Shown here one piece after another: positions 24,010-32,170 of a stretch of DNA of 34,566 nt. Made by a program: the position numbers and the translations under genes. Numbering within the stretch: position 1 is the first letter of the stretch; the number at the start of each line of letters is the position of its first letter. The DNA lies in the NCBI GenBank assembly GCA_025928935.1, contig JAICNB010000029.1:1-34566 (forward strand). Reading direction: 5' to 3'. Source of the stretch: Acidimicrobiia bacterium. GTDB lineage: Bacteria > Actinomycetota > Acidimicrobiia > Spongiisociales > ZC4RG35. The notes below the pieces were generated by a model. The model was not told where the DNA came from and ran no database searches. It saw only the letters and a program-made list of their open reading frames with translations.

Positions 24010-24509
24010 GGGTACCTGAGCGCGGTCCGGTCCCGGTCGACCAATCGTACGAAGGTGGGAGCGAGAAGCGCGGCAAGCGCAGTGTTGGCCAGAGGGACCA
24101 GCACCATGACGCTAACCCCTCCTTCCCCGACCAGCGCCACCTGCCCGAAGAGAGTCCCCAGCAGGAGCAGGAGAACCACACCCAGCAGCGTGAGCAGACC
24201 TGCCCAGATGGCGATGGTCACACGACCGAGCTCGGCGCGTTCTTTGGTCCTGATGGCGACATAGGCGATGGTTGTGTAGACGACCGCCCTCAGGCCAATC
24301 AACGACGCTCCGAGCAGGTCCATGATCAGACCGGACAGGAAGGCGATCGCCAGAACGGCCTCGGTCCGTACGCGGGTCAGGGCAAGCAGGATCCCGACCA
24401 GCATCACCAGATCCGGGGTAACCACCTGCAGCCTGCCGAACAGTGTCGTCTGGACAAGGACGACGATCAGAACCGTGAGGCCGATGATCAGCGCGGTGCG
24501 GCCTCTCAT
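24006..24509 (-). CDS. mreD: Rod shape-determining protein MreD
   Basis: The 167-residue protein is strongly hydrophobic with about five predicted membrane helices, beginning 'MRGRTALIIGLTVLIVVLVQ', then 'PDLVMLVGILLALTRVRTEAV', the standard MreD opening. It belongs to the MreBCD-RodA elongasome in the cytoplasmic membrane. ATG 24509 shares its first base with the last base of the mreC stop (TGATG); GAGGA in the mreC end serves as ribosome site. The 3' end overlaps mrdA by 4 bp. Confidence 0.93.
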   Translation of the reverse strand: MRGRTALIIGLTVLIVVLVQTTLFGRLQVVTPDLVMLVGILLALTRVRTEAVLAIAFLSGLIMDLLGASLIGLRAVVYTTIAYVAIRTKERAELGRVTIAIWAGLLTLLGVVLLLLLGTLFGQVALVGEGGVSVMVLVPLANTALAALLAPTFVRLVDRDRTALRYP

Positions 24510-25444
24510 CAACCATCGTCCTCAGGGGTGGTAGTGCTGGTGGTCGTGGTTGCGTCTTCGGACAGAGTCGTCCCGGTCGTGTCTTCGGGGACGGTGTCGT
24601 CGGTCGCTGCGGTCACCGGGTCCGGTGGCCAGGAGAGCACGACGACAAACCGCAATGACTCGGCATCGACGAAGGGCCGCACCGTCGTGCTCAGCGACGT
24701 CGACTCGGGAGAGGCATCTTCGATCACCTCACCGACCGGCAGCCCGGCCGGGTAGTCGGTGCTGGCGGCAGAGGTGAGGACACGGTCCCCGGCGAGCACC
24801 GGTTCTCGGGCATCGAACACATCGAGGTCCATCTCCAGGGCCAGCTCGGAGGAGAAAGGCCTGGAAACCAGAGTCCCGGTCTGAGAGCCGACGAGGACGG
24901 TCAACCCCTCCCGGGTGGCGGTGATGGGAAGGATGGTGGCGCTGCCTGTGCTGGCACTCTTCACGATTCCGACCACATAGCCGTTGGTGTCGATAACGGG
25001 CTGACCCGCCACCACTCCATCACGGACGCCCTTGTCGATGATCAATGCCGCATCGACGGACCCGATGACGTTGGACACCGTTTGGCCCAGCTCTCCCCCG
25101 TCGGCCTCCAGATCGTAGATCTGCTCGAGAAGCGCCAGCTTGGCCAGATCGTCCTGAACCGAGACCAAGGCCGCCTCCGCCTCGGCCAGCTCGGCCGAGA
25201 GGGCGGCATTCTGCTCACGGAGCGATGCGACGTTGGACAGGCTGTCGAGTGCGTTGGCGACCGGTGTGACCACGAAAGCGGCCACCCGCTGCAAGGGCGA
25301 GACGATCTCCTGTGTCCCATTGCGGAGCACCCCCACCACGCCGCCTCCCGCCAGCCTCACGTCAAAGGTCATCAGCAGGACACCGATCACCAGGAGGCTG
25401 ATGAAGGTGGGGAGTGCGCGGTCGGACGGCTTCGTGTTCAGCAT
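24509..25444 (-). CDS. mreC: Rod shape-determining protein MreC
   Basis: The 311-residue product has a short cytoplasmic start, one membrane helix (about 11-28) and a coiled coil (about 70-112, 'LREQNAALSAELAEAEAAL'). The double beta-barrel MreC domain spans about 118-270 ('VIGSVDAALIIDKGVRDGVVAGQPV', 'VGSQTGTLV', 'DYPAGLPVGEV'). A 40-residue Thr/Asp/Glu-rich tail follows that is not part of the fold. MreC links MreB filaments to the wall-synthetic enzymes. It is 22 bp downstream of mreB. Confidence 0.95.
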   Translation of the reverse strand: MLNTKPSDRALPTFISLLVIGVLLMTFDVRLAGGGVVGVLRNGTQEIVSPLQRVAAFVVTPVANALDSLSNVASLREQNAALSAELAEAEAALVSVQDDLAKLALLEQIYDLEADGGELGQTVSNVIGSVDAALIIDKGVRDGVVAGQPVIDTNGYVVGIVKSASTGSATILPITATREGLTVLVGSQTGTLVSRPFSSELALEMDLDVFDAREPVLAGDRVLTSAASTDYPAGLPVGEVIEDASPESTSLSTTVRPFVDAESLRFVVVLSWPPDPVTAATDDTVPEDTTGTTLSEDATTTTSTTTPEDDG

Positions 25445-25466
25445 GGATCAAGACGGGTCGGGGACG

Positions 25467-26498
25467 TCATGGCCGGGATGACGACACGAGCACGTTCTGC
25501 AGCGTGTCGAACTCCTCCAGACACTTCCCCGAGCCGAGCACCACCGACTGCAGCGGCTTGGCCGCTGTGACGATGGGCATCCCCGTCTCATGAGCCAGAC
25601 GATGGTCCAGCCCGACCAGCAGAGCTCCACCCCCGGTGAGCACGATCCCACGCTCGACGACGTCCGCCGCCAGCTCAGGTGGCGTCTTGTCGAGGGTGAA
25701 CTTCACGGCGTCGACGACGGCCTGGGTCGGCTCCTCGATCGCCTCCCTGATCTCAGGGCTGGACAGAAGAATGGTCTTGGGAAGGCCGGTGACCAGGTCA
25801 CGACCGCGTACCTCAGCCGATGGCTCGTCGGCATAGGGCCAGGCGGAGCCGATGGCGAGTTTCAACTGCTCGGCGGTGCGCTCCCCGACGAGGACGTTGT
25901 ACTCCTTCTTGACCCAATCGATGATCGCTGTGTCGAGCTCGTCTCCGCCCACGCGGATCGACCGTGAGACGACGATGCCACCCAAGGAGATGACCGCCAC
26001 CTCGGTCGTGCCCCCGCCGATGTCGACCACCATGGAGCCGGCCGGCTCCGCGATGGGAAGACCGGACCCGATCGCAGCCGCCATCGGTTCCTCGATGGTG
26101 TAGGCCCGGCGAGCCCCAGCGTGATAGGCCGCCTCCTCGACAGCCCTCCGCTCCACCGGCGTGATCCCGGAGGGGACGCAAACGACGATGCGGGGACGCG
26201 CCCACTTCCTGCGATGCACCTTCTGGATGAAGTAACGCAGCATCTTCTCGGTGACATCGAAATCGGCGATCACACCGTCACGGAGCGGCCGGATCGCGGT
26301 GATGTGGGCCGGTGTCCGGCCGATCATTCGCTTCGCCTCCATGCCCACGGCCAGGGCTCGGCCGTTCTGGGCGTTTATCGCGACCACCGATGGCTCGTTG
26401 AGCACGATGCCGCCACCGCGCACATAGACGAGGGTGTTGGCGGTCCCGAGGTCGATGGCCATGTCCTGACCAGCGAATGAAAGAAGGGTTTCAGCCAT
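25467..26498 (-). CDS. mreB: Rod shape-determining protein MreB
   Basis: This actin-like ATPase organises lateral wall synthesis. The 343-residue product from ATG 26498 has phosphate-1 '[18 protein letters not shown]', the connecting segment '[18 protein letters not shown]', phosphate-2 '[19 protein letters not shown]', and the adenosine motif '[11 protein letters not shown]'. Length is that of normal MreB. A longer frame to 26582 adds residues with no MreB similarity. First gene of the elongation operon; its 180-bp upstream region contains the structured element at 26615-26665. Confidence 0.97.
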   Translation of the reverse strand: MAETLLSFAGQDMAIDLGTANTLVYVRGGGIVLNEPSVVAINAQNGRALAVGMEAKRMIGRTPAHITAIRPLRDGVIADFDVTEKMLRYFIQKVHRRKWARPRIVVCVPSGITPVERRAVEEAAYHAGARRAYTIEEPMAAAIGSGLPIAEPAGSMVVDIGGGTTEVAVISLGGIVVSRSIRVGGDELDTAIIDWVKKEYNVLVGERTAEQLKLAIGSAWPYADEPSAEVRGRDLVTGLPKTILLSSPEIREAIEEPTQAVVDAVKFTLDKTPPELAADVVERGIVLTGGGALLVGLDHRLAHETGMPIVTAAKPLQSVVLGSGKCLEEFDTLQNVLVSSSRP

Positions 26499-26614
26499 GG
26501 CTGATGATGACTCCCGCGATGACCTGGGGAGTGTAGGTGTAGCCCGATCCTTGTGCCATAGCGCCGTTTCTCCCCACAGCACCTCGTTGGAGCGACCACT
26601 GCGGCCCCCTCCGG

Positions 26615-26665
26615 CCCCGCTTCTCCCCCCGCAGGGGCGAGTACCGGCGAAGCCGGGGAGCGGGG
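26615..26665 (-). terminator. Three-way-junction hairpin between ndk and mreB
   Basis: CCCCGCT (26615-26621) pairs with AGCGGGG (26659-26665) and encloses two further hairpins: CCCC-GCA-GGGG (26627-26637) and CCGGC-GAA-GCCGG (26644-26656). It starts 14 bp after the ndk stop codon (minus strand) and is the likeliest ndk transcription end, although no T run follows. It may also form part of the mreB leader. Confidence 0.5.
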
Positions 26666-26678
26666 TTCCTATCCAAGC

Positions 26679-27083
26679 TCATCCGAAGAAGATTCCGAGC
26701 TCTCTTGCGGCACTCTCCGGACCGTCCGAGCCATGGACGATGTTGTGGGTGACCATCAAGCCGAGGTCCCCCCGAATGGTGCCGGGTGTGGCTTGTTTGG
26801 GGTCGGTTGCCCCCATCACACCGCGGCACACCGAGATGGCGGACTCCCCCGACCATGCCATCGCCACGACGGGGCCAGAGGTTATGAACTCGAGGAGCTC
26901 GGGGAAGAACGGCTTTTCCACATGCTCTTCGTAGTGACGACGCGCAAGCTCCTCGTCGATCTCCAGCATCCTCACATTCTCCAAGGTCAACCCCTTGCGC
27001 TCGAATCGGGAGATCACCTCGCCCACCAGGCCGCGGGCGACGCCATCGGGCTTGACCATGATGAAGGTACGTTCGGTTGCCAT
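26679..27083 (-). CDS. ndk: Nucleoside diphosphate kinase
   Basis: The enzyme transfers the gamma phosphate of ATP to other nucleoside diphosphates. The 134-residue product is complete: '[25 protein letters not shown]', '[14 protein letters not shown]', '[12 protein letters not shown]', '[18 protein letters not shown]' and the active-site 'NIVHGSD' with phosphohistidine H117. It lies between folC and mreB on the same strand, 22 bp after folC, the usual actinobacterial folC-ndk pairing. Confidence 0.97.
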   Translation of the reverse strand: MATERTFIMVKPDGVARGLVGEVISRFERKGLTLENVRMLEIDEELARRHYEEHVEKPFFPELLEFITSGPVVAMAWSGESAISVCRGVMGATDPKQATPGTIRGDLGLMVTHNIVHGSDGPESAARELGIFFG

Positions 27084-27105
27084 GGTGGAGGGAGGCTACA
27101 TCTCC

Positions 27106-28398
27106 CTACGCGTCGGACGTGAGCAGCTCCCGCGCCTCACCGACCAGGTACAGCGACCCCGCCACCAGCACCGCGCCAGCAGGTCCGGCTTCGGCGCGGG
27201 CCATGTCGATGGCGAGGTCCACGCCCTCCGCCTCGAGGACGGGCACGTCGACGAGATCACGGACTCGCTTGGCGAGATCGGATGGTGACACCGCCCTCTC
27301 CGAGTGGGGTGCGGTGGTGATCACGCCGGATATCAGCGGCCGCAGGCTGTCCACCATCGCTTCGACGTTCTTGTCACCCATGACACCGAGGACGAGCTGC
27401 CACCTGGTGGTCGGGTATTCCTCCTCCAGGGACTCGGCCAGGGCGACGACCCCGTCGGCGTTGTGGGCGCCGTCCAACATGATCTGGGGATGTTTGCCCA
27501 ATACTTCCATCCGGCCAGGCACGGTCGCCGCCGCCACAGCCTCCCGCACCGCGTCCTCGTCCAGCTTCCTCCCCAGCAACGCCTCGGATGCGGCCACCGC
27601 GTTGGCCAGGTTGACCAACTGGTATCTGCCGTGGAGGGGGAGGAAGAGGTCTTCGTAGGTCTCCTCGGCGCCGGCGATGCTGACCATCCACCCCCCCACC
27701 CCACGCTCGGCATCGAGCACAGAGAAGTCCTTGCCGTAGTGGCGATGATGGATGCCCAGGTCCTTCGACCGGGTGTAGGCGACTTCGAGCGCGGCGTCGG
27801 GCAACGGCCCGGTCACGAGGATCGAGTTGGGGCCGGCGATGGCGAGCTTCTCCCCGGCGATCGTGGCCACGTCTTCACCCAGGTATTCGGTGTGCTCGAT
27901 CCCGATGCTGGTGAGGACGCAGACCTCGGCGTCGACAACGTTGGTCGCATCGAGTCGGCCCCCGAGACCAACCTCCAGCACTGCTGCATTCACCGCCTGG
28001 TCCGCGAAGAAGGCGAAGGCGGCTGCCGTAGTCAACTCGAAATAGGTGTTGGGGTCGGCACCGGCCCGCACGCGCAGGTCGGCGAAGGCGGCCACATCCG
28101 AGACCGCAAGGGCGAACTCTTCTTCGGTGGCGAACCTGCCGTTGATCGAAAGCCTCTCCTCGACCTTCTGCAGATGGGGCGAGATGTAAGTGCCTGCATT
28201 GAGCCCGTGGGCGACGAGGAGCAAAGTGGCGAAGCGGGACGTCGAAGTCTTTCCGTTGGTGCCGGCGACATGGATCAGCGGGTATCCCTGATCGGGCCGG
28301 CCCATGTCCTCGAGGAGAGCCTCCATGCGCTCGAGGCCGGGCTTGATCCCGTGAGCGATGTGCTGATCCAGGTAGGCGATGGCCTCGGGGTAGTCCAT
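27106..28398 (-). CDS. folC: Folylpolyglutamate / dihydrofolate synthase
   Basis: FolC adds glutamate to (dihydro)folates in the cytoplasm. The 430-residue product has the Mur-ligase-like layout: P-loop GTNGKTS (46-52), 'YISPHLQKVEERLSINGR'-type signature (about 74-91), 'VLEVGLGGRLDATNVV', 'SIGIEHTEYLGEDVATIAGEK' and 'LDGAHNADGVVAL' in the C-terminal domain. Length is normal. A 12-bp terminator hairpin just before its ATG isolates it from the upstream LPXTG gene; its own promoter is not evident. ndk follows by 22 bp. Confidence 0.96.
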   Translation of the reverse strand: MDYPEAIAYLDQHIAHGIKPGLERMEALLEDMGRPDQGYPLIHVAGTNGKTSTSRFATLLLVAHGLNAGTYISPHLQKVEERLSINGRFATEEEFALAVSDVAAFADLRVRAGADPNTYFELTTAAAFAFFADQAVNAAVLEVGLGGRLDATNVVDAEVCVLTSIGIEHTEYLGEDVATIAGEKLAIAGPNSILVTGPLPDAALEVAYTRSKDLGIHHRHYGKDFSVLDAERGVGGWMVSIAGAEETYEDLFLPLHGRYQLVNLANAVAASEALLGRKLDEDAVREAVAAATVPGRMEVLGKHPQIMLDGAHNADGVVALAESLEEEYPTTRWQLVLGVMGDKNVEAMVDSLRPLISGVITTAPHSERAVSPSDLAKRVRDLVDVPVLEAEGVDLAIDMARAEAGPAGAVLVAGSLYLVGEARELLTSDA

Positions 28399-28400
28399 GA

Positions 28401-28429
28401 AAGCCCCGGGAGGTTAACTCCCGGGGCTT
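28401..28429 (-). terminator. Terminator hairpin after LPXTG gene 1
   Basis: AAGCCCCGGGAG and CTCCCGGGGCTT form a perfect 12-bp stem with a 5-nt loop. The minus-strand 3' side continues TTTC. It lies 20 bp after the stop of the surface-protein gene and ends 2 bp before the folC ATG. Confidence 0.75.
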
Positions 28430-28449
28430 CATTCGAATCCGCAGCGTCT

Positions 28450-29418
28450 TCAGCTGCTCTCGGCCTCATCCTCCTTGCTGGCCACCACCAGCAAGGTGCC
28501 GAGGGAGAGGATCGCAACGGCGACCATGATCAGGGCACCGCTGTCGATACCCGTGAACGGCAGCTGCTCGACGCCCTCGACCTCGTCCGTCGGGGGCGGA
28601 GGAGGCGGGGTGATGACCACACCCAAGACTTGATCAGGATCGGCGCAGATCCCCCCGGGTCCCGGGTAGGTGACCGTCGCGGTGACTGTCGGGTTCACCT
28701 CGAAGACCACGGTGATGGTCCCTCTTGCCCACAGATAACCGTCATCGCTCGGCACCCAGGCGCCGTCCACCTGGATCCATCCCGGCCAGTCCTTCGGGTT
28801 GTCGTTGGCCCCAGGCCAGAGGACCCTGCCCGACATAGGCATGTTCTCGTGGACGACATCGGGCCCGTCGGGGTTGACAAAGGTGATCCTGGCCGACAGA
28901 CCCCCCTCGAAGGTGAGGGCATAACTCAGGTAGGGGACATCAGCGACACACTGGGACTCTGACCCGGTGACCACCAGGATCGGGGCGGCGATCCCGGCAA
29001 GGGTGGTCGTCGTCGAGGTAGTGGTCGTGGTGCTGATCGTCGTGCTGCTCGTGGTAGACGTCGTGCTGCTCGTGGTAGACGTCGTGCTGCTCGTGGTGGA
29101 CGTGGTGCTGGTAGTGGTTGTGCACTTGTCGTCATGACCATCGCTGCCACCCTGGACATAGGCGACGTCTTCGCACTCGTTGTCATCGTCATCGCAGTCG
29201 TCCTTGCCACCGGTCTTCCCGTCATGACCGGCGGGACACTGCCCACCGTCCTCGCCCTGGTAGTCCTTGTCCCCTCCGTCATGGCCGTCGCCGGTGGTCT
29301 CGTACCCGGTGGTCGCATTCGCTTGACCCGCCAGGACCAAGGAGAGAGACCAGAGCAACATCGAAGCCACCATGAGCGCGGCGAGGACGCGACCCCCTTT
29401 TTGCACGCTGAACCGCAT
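28450..29418 (-). CDS. LPXTG-anchored surface protein with Thr/Ser stalk (protein 1)
   Basis: The 322-residue product has a signal peptide (1-35, cut likely after ANA). A Gly/Asp/His-rich acidic region with several Cys (about 36-98) is followed by a Thr/Ser stalk (about 99-140, units of TSTTSST). A beta-rich domain (about 145-265, 'YLSYALTFEGGLSARITFVN') and a Pro run lead to the sorting signal: LPFTG (286-290), hydrophobic helix, and tail SKEDEAESS. The tail is acidic rather than the usual Arg/Lys-rich, which is odd. Sortase substrates are covalently attached to peptidoglycan; no sortase gene is in the window. ATG 29418 has AAGGGA upstream; GTG 29421 is an alternative. The family of the beta domain is not recognised. 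Its leader carries a structured RNA shared with protein 2. Confidence 0.85.
   Translation of the reverse strand: MRFSVQKGGRVLAALMVASMLLWSLSLVLAGQANATTGYETTGDGHDGGDKDYQGEDGGQCPAGHDGKTGGKDDCDDDDNECEDVAYVQGGSDGHDDKCTTTTSTTSTTSSTTSTTSSTTSTTSSTTISTTTTTSTTTTLAGIAAPILVVTGSESQCVADVPYLSYALTFEGGLSARITFVNPDGPDVVHENMPMSGRVLWPGANDNPKDWPGWIQVDGAWVPSDDGYLWARGTITVVFEVNPTVTATVTYPGPGGICADPDQVLGVVITPPPPPPTDEVEGVEQLPFTGIDSGALIMVAVAILSLGTLLVVASKEDEAESS
29041..29103. repeat. Three 21-bp tandem repeats encoding the Thr/Ser stalk
   Basis: CGTGCTGCTCGTGGTAGACG-T is repeated at 29041, 29062 and 29083, the third copy with one substitution. Being a multiple of three, the unit can vary in number without breaking the frame. 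Confidence 0.9.
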
Positions 29419-29450
29419 CACACCCGTCCCTTCATCGCGCGTTGGAACAG

Positions 29451-29517
29451 GCCGGTCTCACCACTGGCTACCCCATGACCCTGGTGACCGCCTTATGGGT
29501 CCGGGGTCTTCGCCTCC
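29451..29517 (-). ncRNA. Structured leader element 1 (pseudoknotted) before LPXTG gene 1
   Basis: Minus-strand order: GGAGGCG (29517-29511), then stem ACCCC (29507-29503) / GGGGT (29474-29470) stacked with GACCC (29501-29497) / GGGTC (29481-29477). The 15-nt loop contains GGTCACC (29489-29483). After the stem comes AGCC, whose GCC can pair with GGC of GGAGGCG. Then GGTGA (29462-29458) complements loop bases TCACC, making a pseudoknot extended by GG/CC. A CCCTCC-TTCG-GGAGGG hairpin lies 15 nt upstream (29533-29548). The element ends about 33 nt before the start codon. A second copy with compensatory changes lies at 30688-30750. Confidence 0.65.
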
Positions 29518-29679
29518 CTATTCCCCTGTCGACCCTCCCGAAGGAGGGCCGAGCGCCACCATAACGGTCTCGGGTTACACGACGGTGTCGCGCGCGAGAG
29601 TTTCCCCAAATGCGCTAGTCCCCCCCCGAAAGAGGAAGGAGGGTCAGGCCCGATTCCCGGGGCCAACCACCCCAACTGA

Positions 29680-29711
29680 GGAGAGACCGGGCGCACCCAC
29701 CCGGTCTCTCC
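29680..29711 (-). terminator. Terminator hairpin after LPXTG gene 2
   Basis: GGAGAGACCGGG (29680-29691) and CCCGGTCTCTCC (29700-29711) form a perfect 12-bp stem with an 8-nt loop, 9 bp after the stop codon at 29721. No T tract follows, as is common in high-GC genomes. Confidence 0.75.
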
Positions 29712-29720
29712 CCCGGCAGG

Positions 29721-30659
29721 TCAGGCAGTCTCGTCCCTCCTCGCACCCACGATCAGCACAATCCCAAGCGACGTCAGGCCACCGGCCAGCCATGCCCAGT
29801 GGGCACCCACACCGGTGAAGGGCAAAACCTCCACGACTGGGTCGGTGACAGCGTCCGGATCGCTCACCGACGTCGGGGGGGTCGTCACGACGACAGGGAG
29901 CACCTCATCGGGCACTGTTGGCCTGGTAGGCGAAGTGGGTGTCGTCGGTGTCGTCGGTGTCGTCGGTGTCGTCGGTGTCGTCGGCGTCGTCGGTGTCGTG
30001 TCGTCCGGGCACTCGAGGCGGTTGGTCACCGTCACCTGGAAGTGGTCGTCCCCCACTTCCACCGGAACACCTACGACCGTTTCGTACTCACAGCCTTCGG
30101 GTAGCCCGGCGACATTCTCCGAGACCAACACGGGAAACTCGCCGGCGGGGTACTCGATCACCTCGCCTGAGTCGACGACAAAGGGATCGCCGTCACCAAA
30201 TCGGACAGTGAACGTCACCGTGACCCCGTCGGGTAGCTCATCGCCCACCCATTGCTTGACGAAGCTGCCGTTGTAGATCTCGGGCTCAGGCTCCTCGACC
30301 GGCTCGATGATGATGTGCGAAATCGCCTTCTTCATGTCGACAGTGCGACCGTTTGGATAGGCCACTTCCTGTCCGGCCTTGGCACAGACGATGATCCATC
30401 CCTCCGGGACGGTGATCCTGTCGGCTTCTCCGTCTTCATCGAGGACAATGTCGAGCGCGATTCCGGGATCAGAAGGTTCCCATCGACCCTCATCGACGTC
30501 GTATTTGTATTGCCCCTCGGCGATCGGGCAGACCCCCGGCCCACCCGATTCCTGCCCGCTCGCTGCGGCCACCGTCGGCAGCAGGGCCGCCGCCAGGGCG
30601 AAGAGAACTGTCACAAATCCAACGCGCCGCATCAAACCTGGGCGCTGTCGGATCGGCAT
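29721..30659 (-). CDS. LPXTG-anchored surface protein with TTP stalk (protein 2)
   Basis: The 312-residue product has a signal peptide (about 1-33, cut near VAAASG). A unique N-terminal domain (about 40-115, 'ADRITVPEGWIIVCAKAGQEV') is followed by a beta-sandwich-like domain (about 128-216, 'YNGSFVKQWVGDELPDG', 'VTVTFTVRFGDGDPF') resembling Cna-B/DUF5979-type repeats of surface proteins. A TTP-repeat stalk (about 218-245) leads to the sorting signal LPFTG (279-283), a helix and the basic tail GARRDETA. It would be wall-anchored by a sortase not encoded here. A strong GGAGGT site precedes ATG 30659. Protein 1 follows on the same strand after a terminator, with a homologous leader RNA, so the two are probably co-regulated but separately transcribed. 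Confidence 0.85.
   Translation of the reverse strand: MPIRQRPGLMRRVGFVTVLFALAAALLPTVAAASGQESGGPGVCPIAEGQYKYDVDEGRWEPSDPGIALDIVLDEDGEADRITVPEGWIIVCAKAGQEVAYPNGRTVDMKKAISHIIIEPVEEPEPEIYNGSFVKQWVGDELPDGVTVTFTVRFGDGDPFVVDSGEVIEYPAGEFPVLVSENVAGLPEGCEYETVVGVPVEVGDDHFQVTVTNRLECPDDTTPTTPTTPTTPTTPTTPTTPTSPTRPTVPDEVLPVVVTTPPTSVSDPDAVTDPVVEVLPFTGVGAHWAWLAGGLTSLGIVLIVGARRDETA
29941..29994. repeat. Six 9-bp repeats encoding the TTP stalk
   Basis: GTCGTCGGT is repeated six times from 29941 (the fifth unit ends GGC). The unit keeps frame and encodes a Thr-Thr-Pro unit on the minus strand; length variation between strains is likely. Confidence 0.9.
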
Positions 30660-30687
30660 CTCTACCTCCTTCGATCAGGGAGAGGCC

Positions 30688-30750
30688 GGGCTCACTATTG
30701 GCTCCTCCCGACCCGAGTGACCGCTACAAAGGTCGGGATTCGACGCCTCC
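30688..30750 (-). ncRNA. Structured leader element 2 (pseudoknotted) before LPXTG gene 2
   Basis: Same architecture as element 1: GGAGGCG (30750-30744), 8-bp stem TCCCGACC (30738-30731) / GGTCGGGA (30713-30706), 17-nt loop containing GGTCACT (30722-30716), then GCC (30702-30700) able to pair with the GGC of GGAGGCG. Finally AGTGA (30696-30692) complements loop TCACT, with GG/CC extending it. Where element 1 has a C-G pair in the pseudoknot (CACC/GGTG), element 2 has U-A (CACT/AGTG), a compensatory change. The main stem differs in sequence but pairs in both. A GGTGG-GTTG-CCACC hairpin precedes it. The element ends about 28 nt before the start codon. I recognise no named riboswitch class. Confidence 0.65.
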
Positions 30751-30892
30751 TGGCTCCGCGGGTGGCAACCCACCATTGCCGTTCTCAATATCGGACAACC
30801 GTCGACGGATGAGTAGAGGCTTGATGCCCGACACTCCCGGGGCAAATGGCAGTTCTCGGGGGGCCCCGGCTAAGGGTGGAGGAACGAGCTGT

Positions 30893-32155
30893 TCAGGCGG
30901 ATTTCTCCGCGGGCCCATCCACTTCGCGCGCCGGGACCAGAGTCGGGTTGACCTTCTCGGCAACCACGTCGCGATCGATGACGACTCTCTCCACATCGGT
31001 GCGGGACGGGAGGTCGTACATGGTGTTGAGGAGGACTTCCTCGAGGATCGCCCTTAGGCCGCGGGCACCAGTGCCTCGCTTGATCGCCTGGGCGGCGATC
31101 GCTTCCAGCGAGTCCTCGGCGAAGACCAGTTCCACATCGTCCATCTCGAACATGCGGGCGTACTGACGGGTGAGAGCGTTCTTCGGCTCGGTCAGGATCC
31201 TGACCAGGGCGTCCATGTCCAGGTCTTCGACCGTCGCCATCACGGGGAGACGACCGATGAACTCGGGGATGAGGCCGTACTTCATCAGGTCCTCGGGCAT
31301 CACCTGATTGAGCAGATCGGACGGTCTGCCGTCGGCCTTGCCCCGCACCTCCGCTCCGAAACCAACCCCGCGTCGCCCGACCCTGTTGGCGATGATGTCC
31401 TCGAGACCCCCGAATGCGCCGGCGCAGATGAAGAGGATGTTGGTGGTGTCGAGCTGGATGAACTCCTGATGGGGATGCTTGCGCCCGCCCTGGGGTGGCA
31501 CCGAGGCGACCGTGCCCTCCAGGATCTTGAGAAGCGCCTGTTGGACCCCCTCCCCGGAGACGTCTCGGGTGATCGACGGGTTCTCGGCTTTGCGTGACAC
31601 CTTGTCGATCTCGTCGATGTAGATGATCCCTTGCTGGGCGCGGTTCACGTCGTAGTCGGCGGCCTGGAGCAGCTTGAGGAGGATGTTCTCCACGTCCTCG
31701 CCTACATAACCGGCCTCGGTCAGGCTGGTGGCATCGGCGATGGCGAAGGGAACGTTGAGCTGCCGGGCGAGCGTCTGGGCGAGGAGGGTCTTCCCCGACC
31801 CGGTGGGCCCGATGAGCAGGATGTTCGACTTCTGTAGCTCGACGTCGCGCTGGGCTTCGCCACTGCGGATCCGCTTGTAGTGGTTGTAGACCGCCACGGA
31901 GAGCTTCTTCTTGGCGTCCTCCTGGCCGACCACGTAGTCGTCGAGATACGAGTTGATCTCGACCGGTTTGGGGAGCTCGGTGAAGGTGATCTCTTCTGTG
32001 GCGGAGAACTCCTCCTCGATGATCTCGTTGCAGAGATCTATGCACTCGTCGCAGATGTAGACGCCGGGTCCGGCAATGAGTTTCTTGACCTGCTTCTGAG
32101 ACTTTCCACAGAAGCTGCACTTGAGCAGCTCCCCACCATCACCGAGTCGTGCCAT
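30893..32155 (-). CDS. clpX: ATP-dependent Clp protease ATP-binding subunit ClpX
   Basis: ClpX unfolds substrates and feeds them to ClpP. The 420-residue product has the N-terminal zinc-binding domain C13/C16/C35/C38 ('CSFCGK', 'CDEC'), Walker A GPTGSGKT (116-123), Walker [10 protein letters not shown] (177-185), a ClpP-docking loop reading VGF in '[10 protein letters not shown]' (the usual is IGF), and the C-terminal '[16 protein letters not shown]'. AGGAGG lies 11 nt before ATG 32155. It follows clpP by 15 bp; tig-clpP-clpX form one unit. Confidence 0.97.
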   Translation of the reverse strand: MARLGDGGELLKCSFCGKSQKQVKKLIAGPGVYICDECIDLCNEIIEEEFSATEEITFTELPKPVEINSYLDDYVVGQEDAKKKLSVAVYNHYKRIRSGEAQRDVELQKSNILLIGPTGSGKTLLAQTLARQLNVPFAIADATSLTEAGYVGEDVENILLKLLQAADYDVNRAQQGIIYIDEIDKVSRKAENPSITRDVSGEGVQQALLKILEGTVASVPPQGGRKHPHQEFIQLDTTNILFICAGAFGGLEDIIANRVGRRGVGFGAEVRGKADGRPSDLLNQVMPEDLMKYGLIPEFIGRLPVMATVEDLDMDALVRILTEPKNALTRQYARMFEMDDVELVFAEDSLEAIAAQAIKRGTGARGLRAILEEVLLNTMYDLPSRTDVERVVIDRDVVAEKVNPTLVPAREVDGPAEKSA

Positions 32156-32170
32156 CGAGTTATGGACCTC

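Noticed and set aside
29451-29517. Known c-di-GMP-I or cobalamin riboswitch
   Set aside because: The GCAAAGCC/CAAACC core of c-di-GMP-I and the GGGAA/GCCACTG core of cobalamin switches are absent; AGCCAG near GACC resembles a B12 box only in part.
30870-32120. 416-residue minus frame over clpX
   Set aside because: Arg/Gly-rich shadow of clpX in another frame, without domain character.
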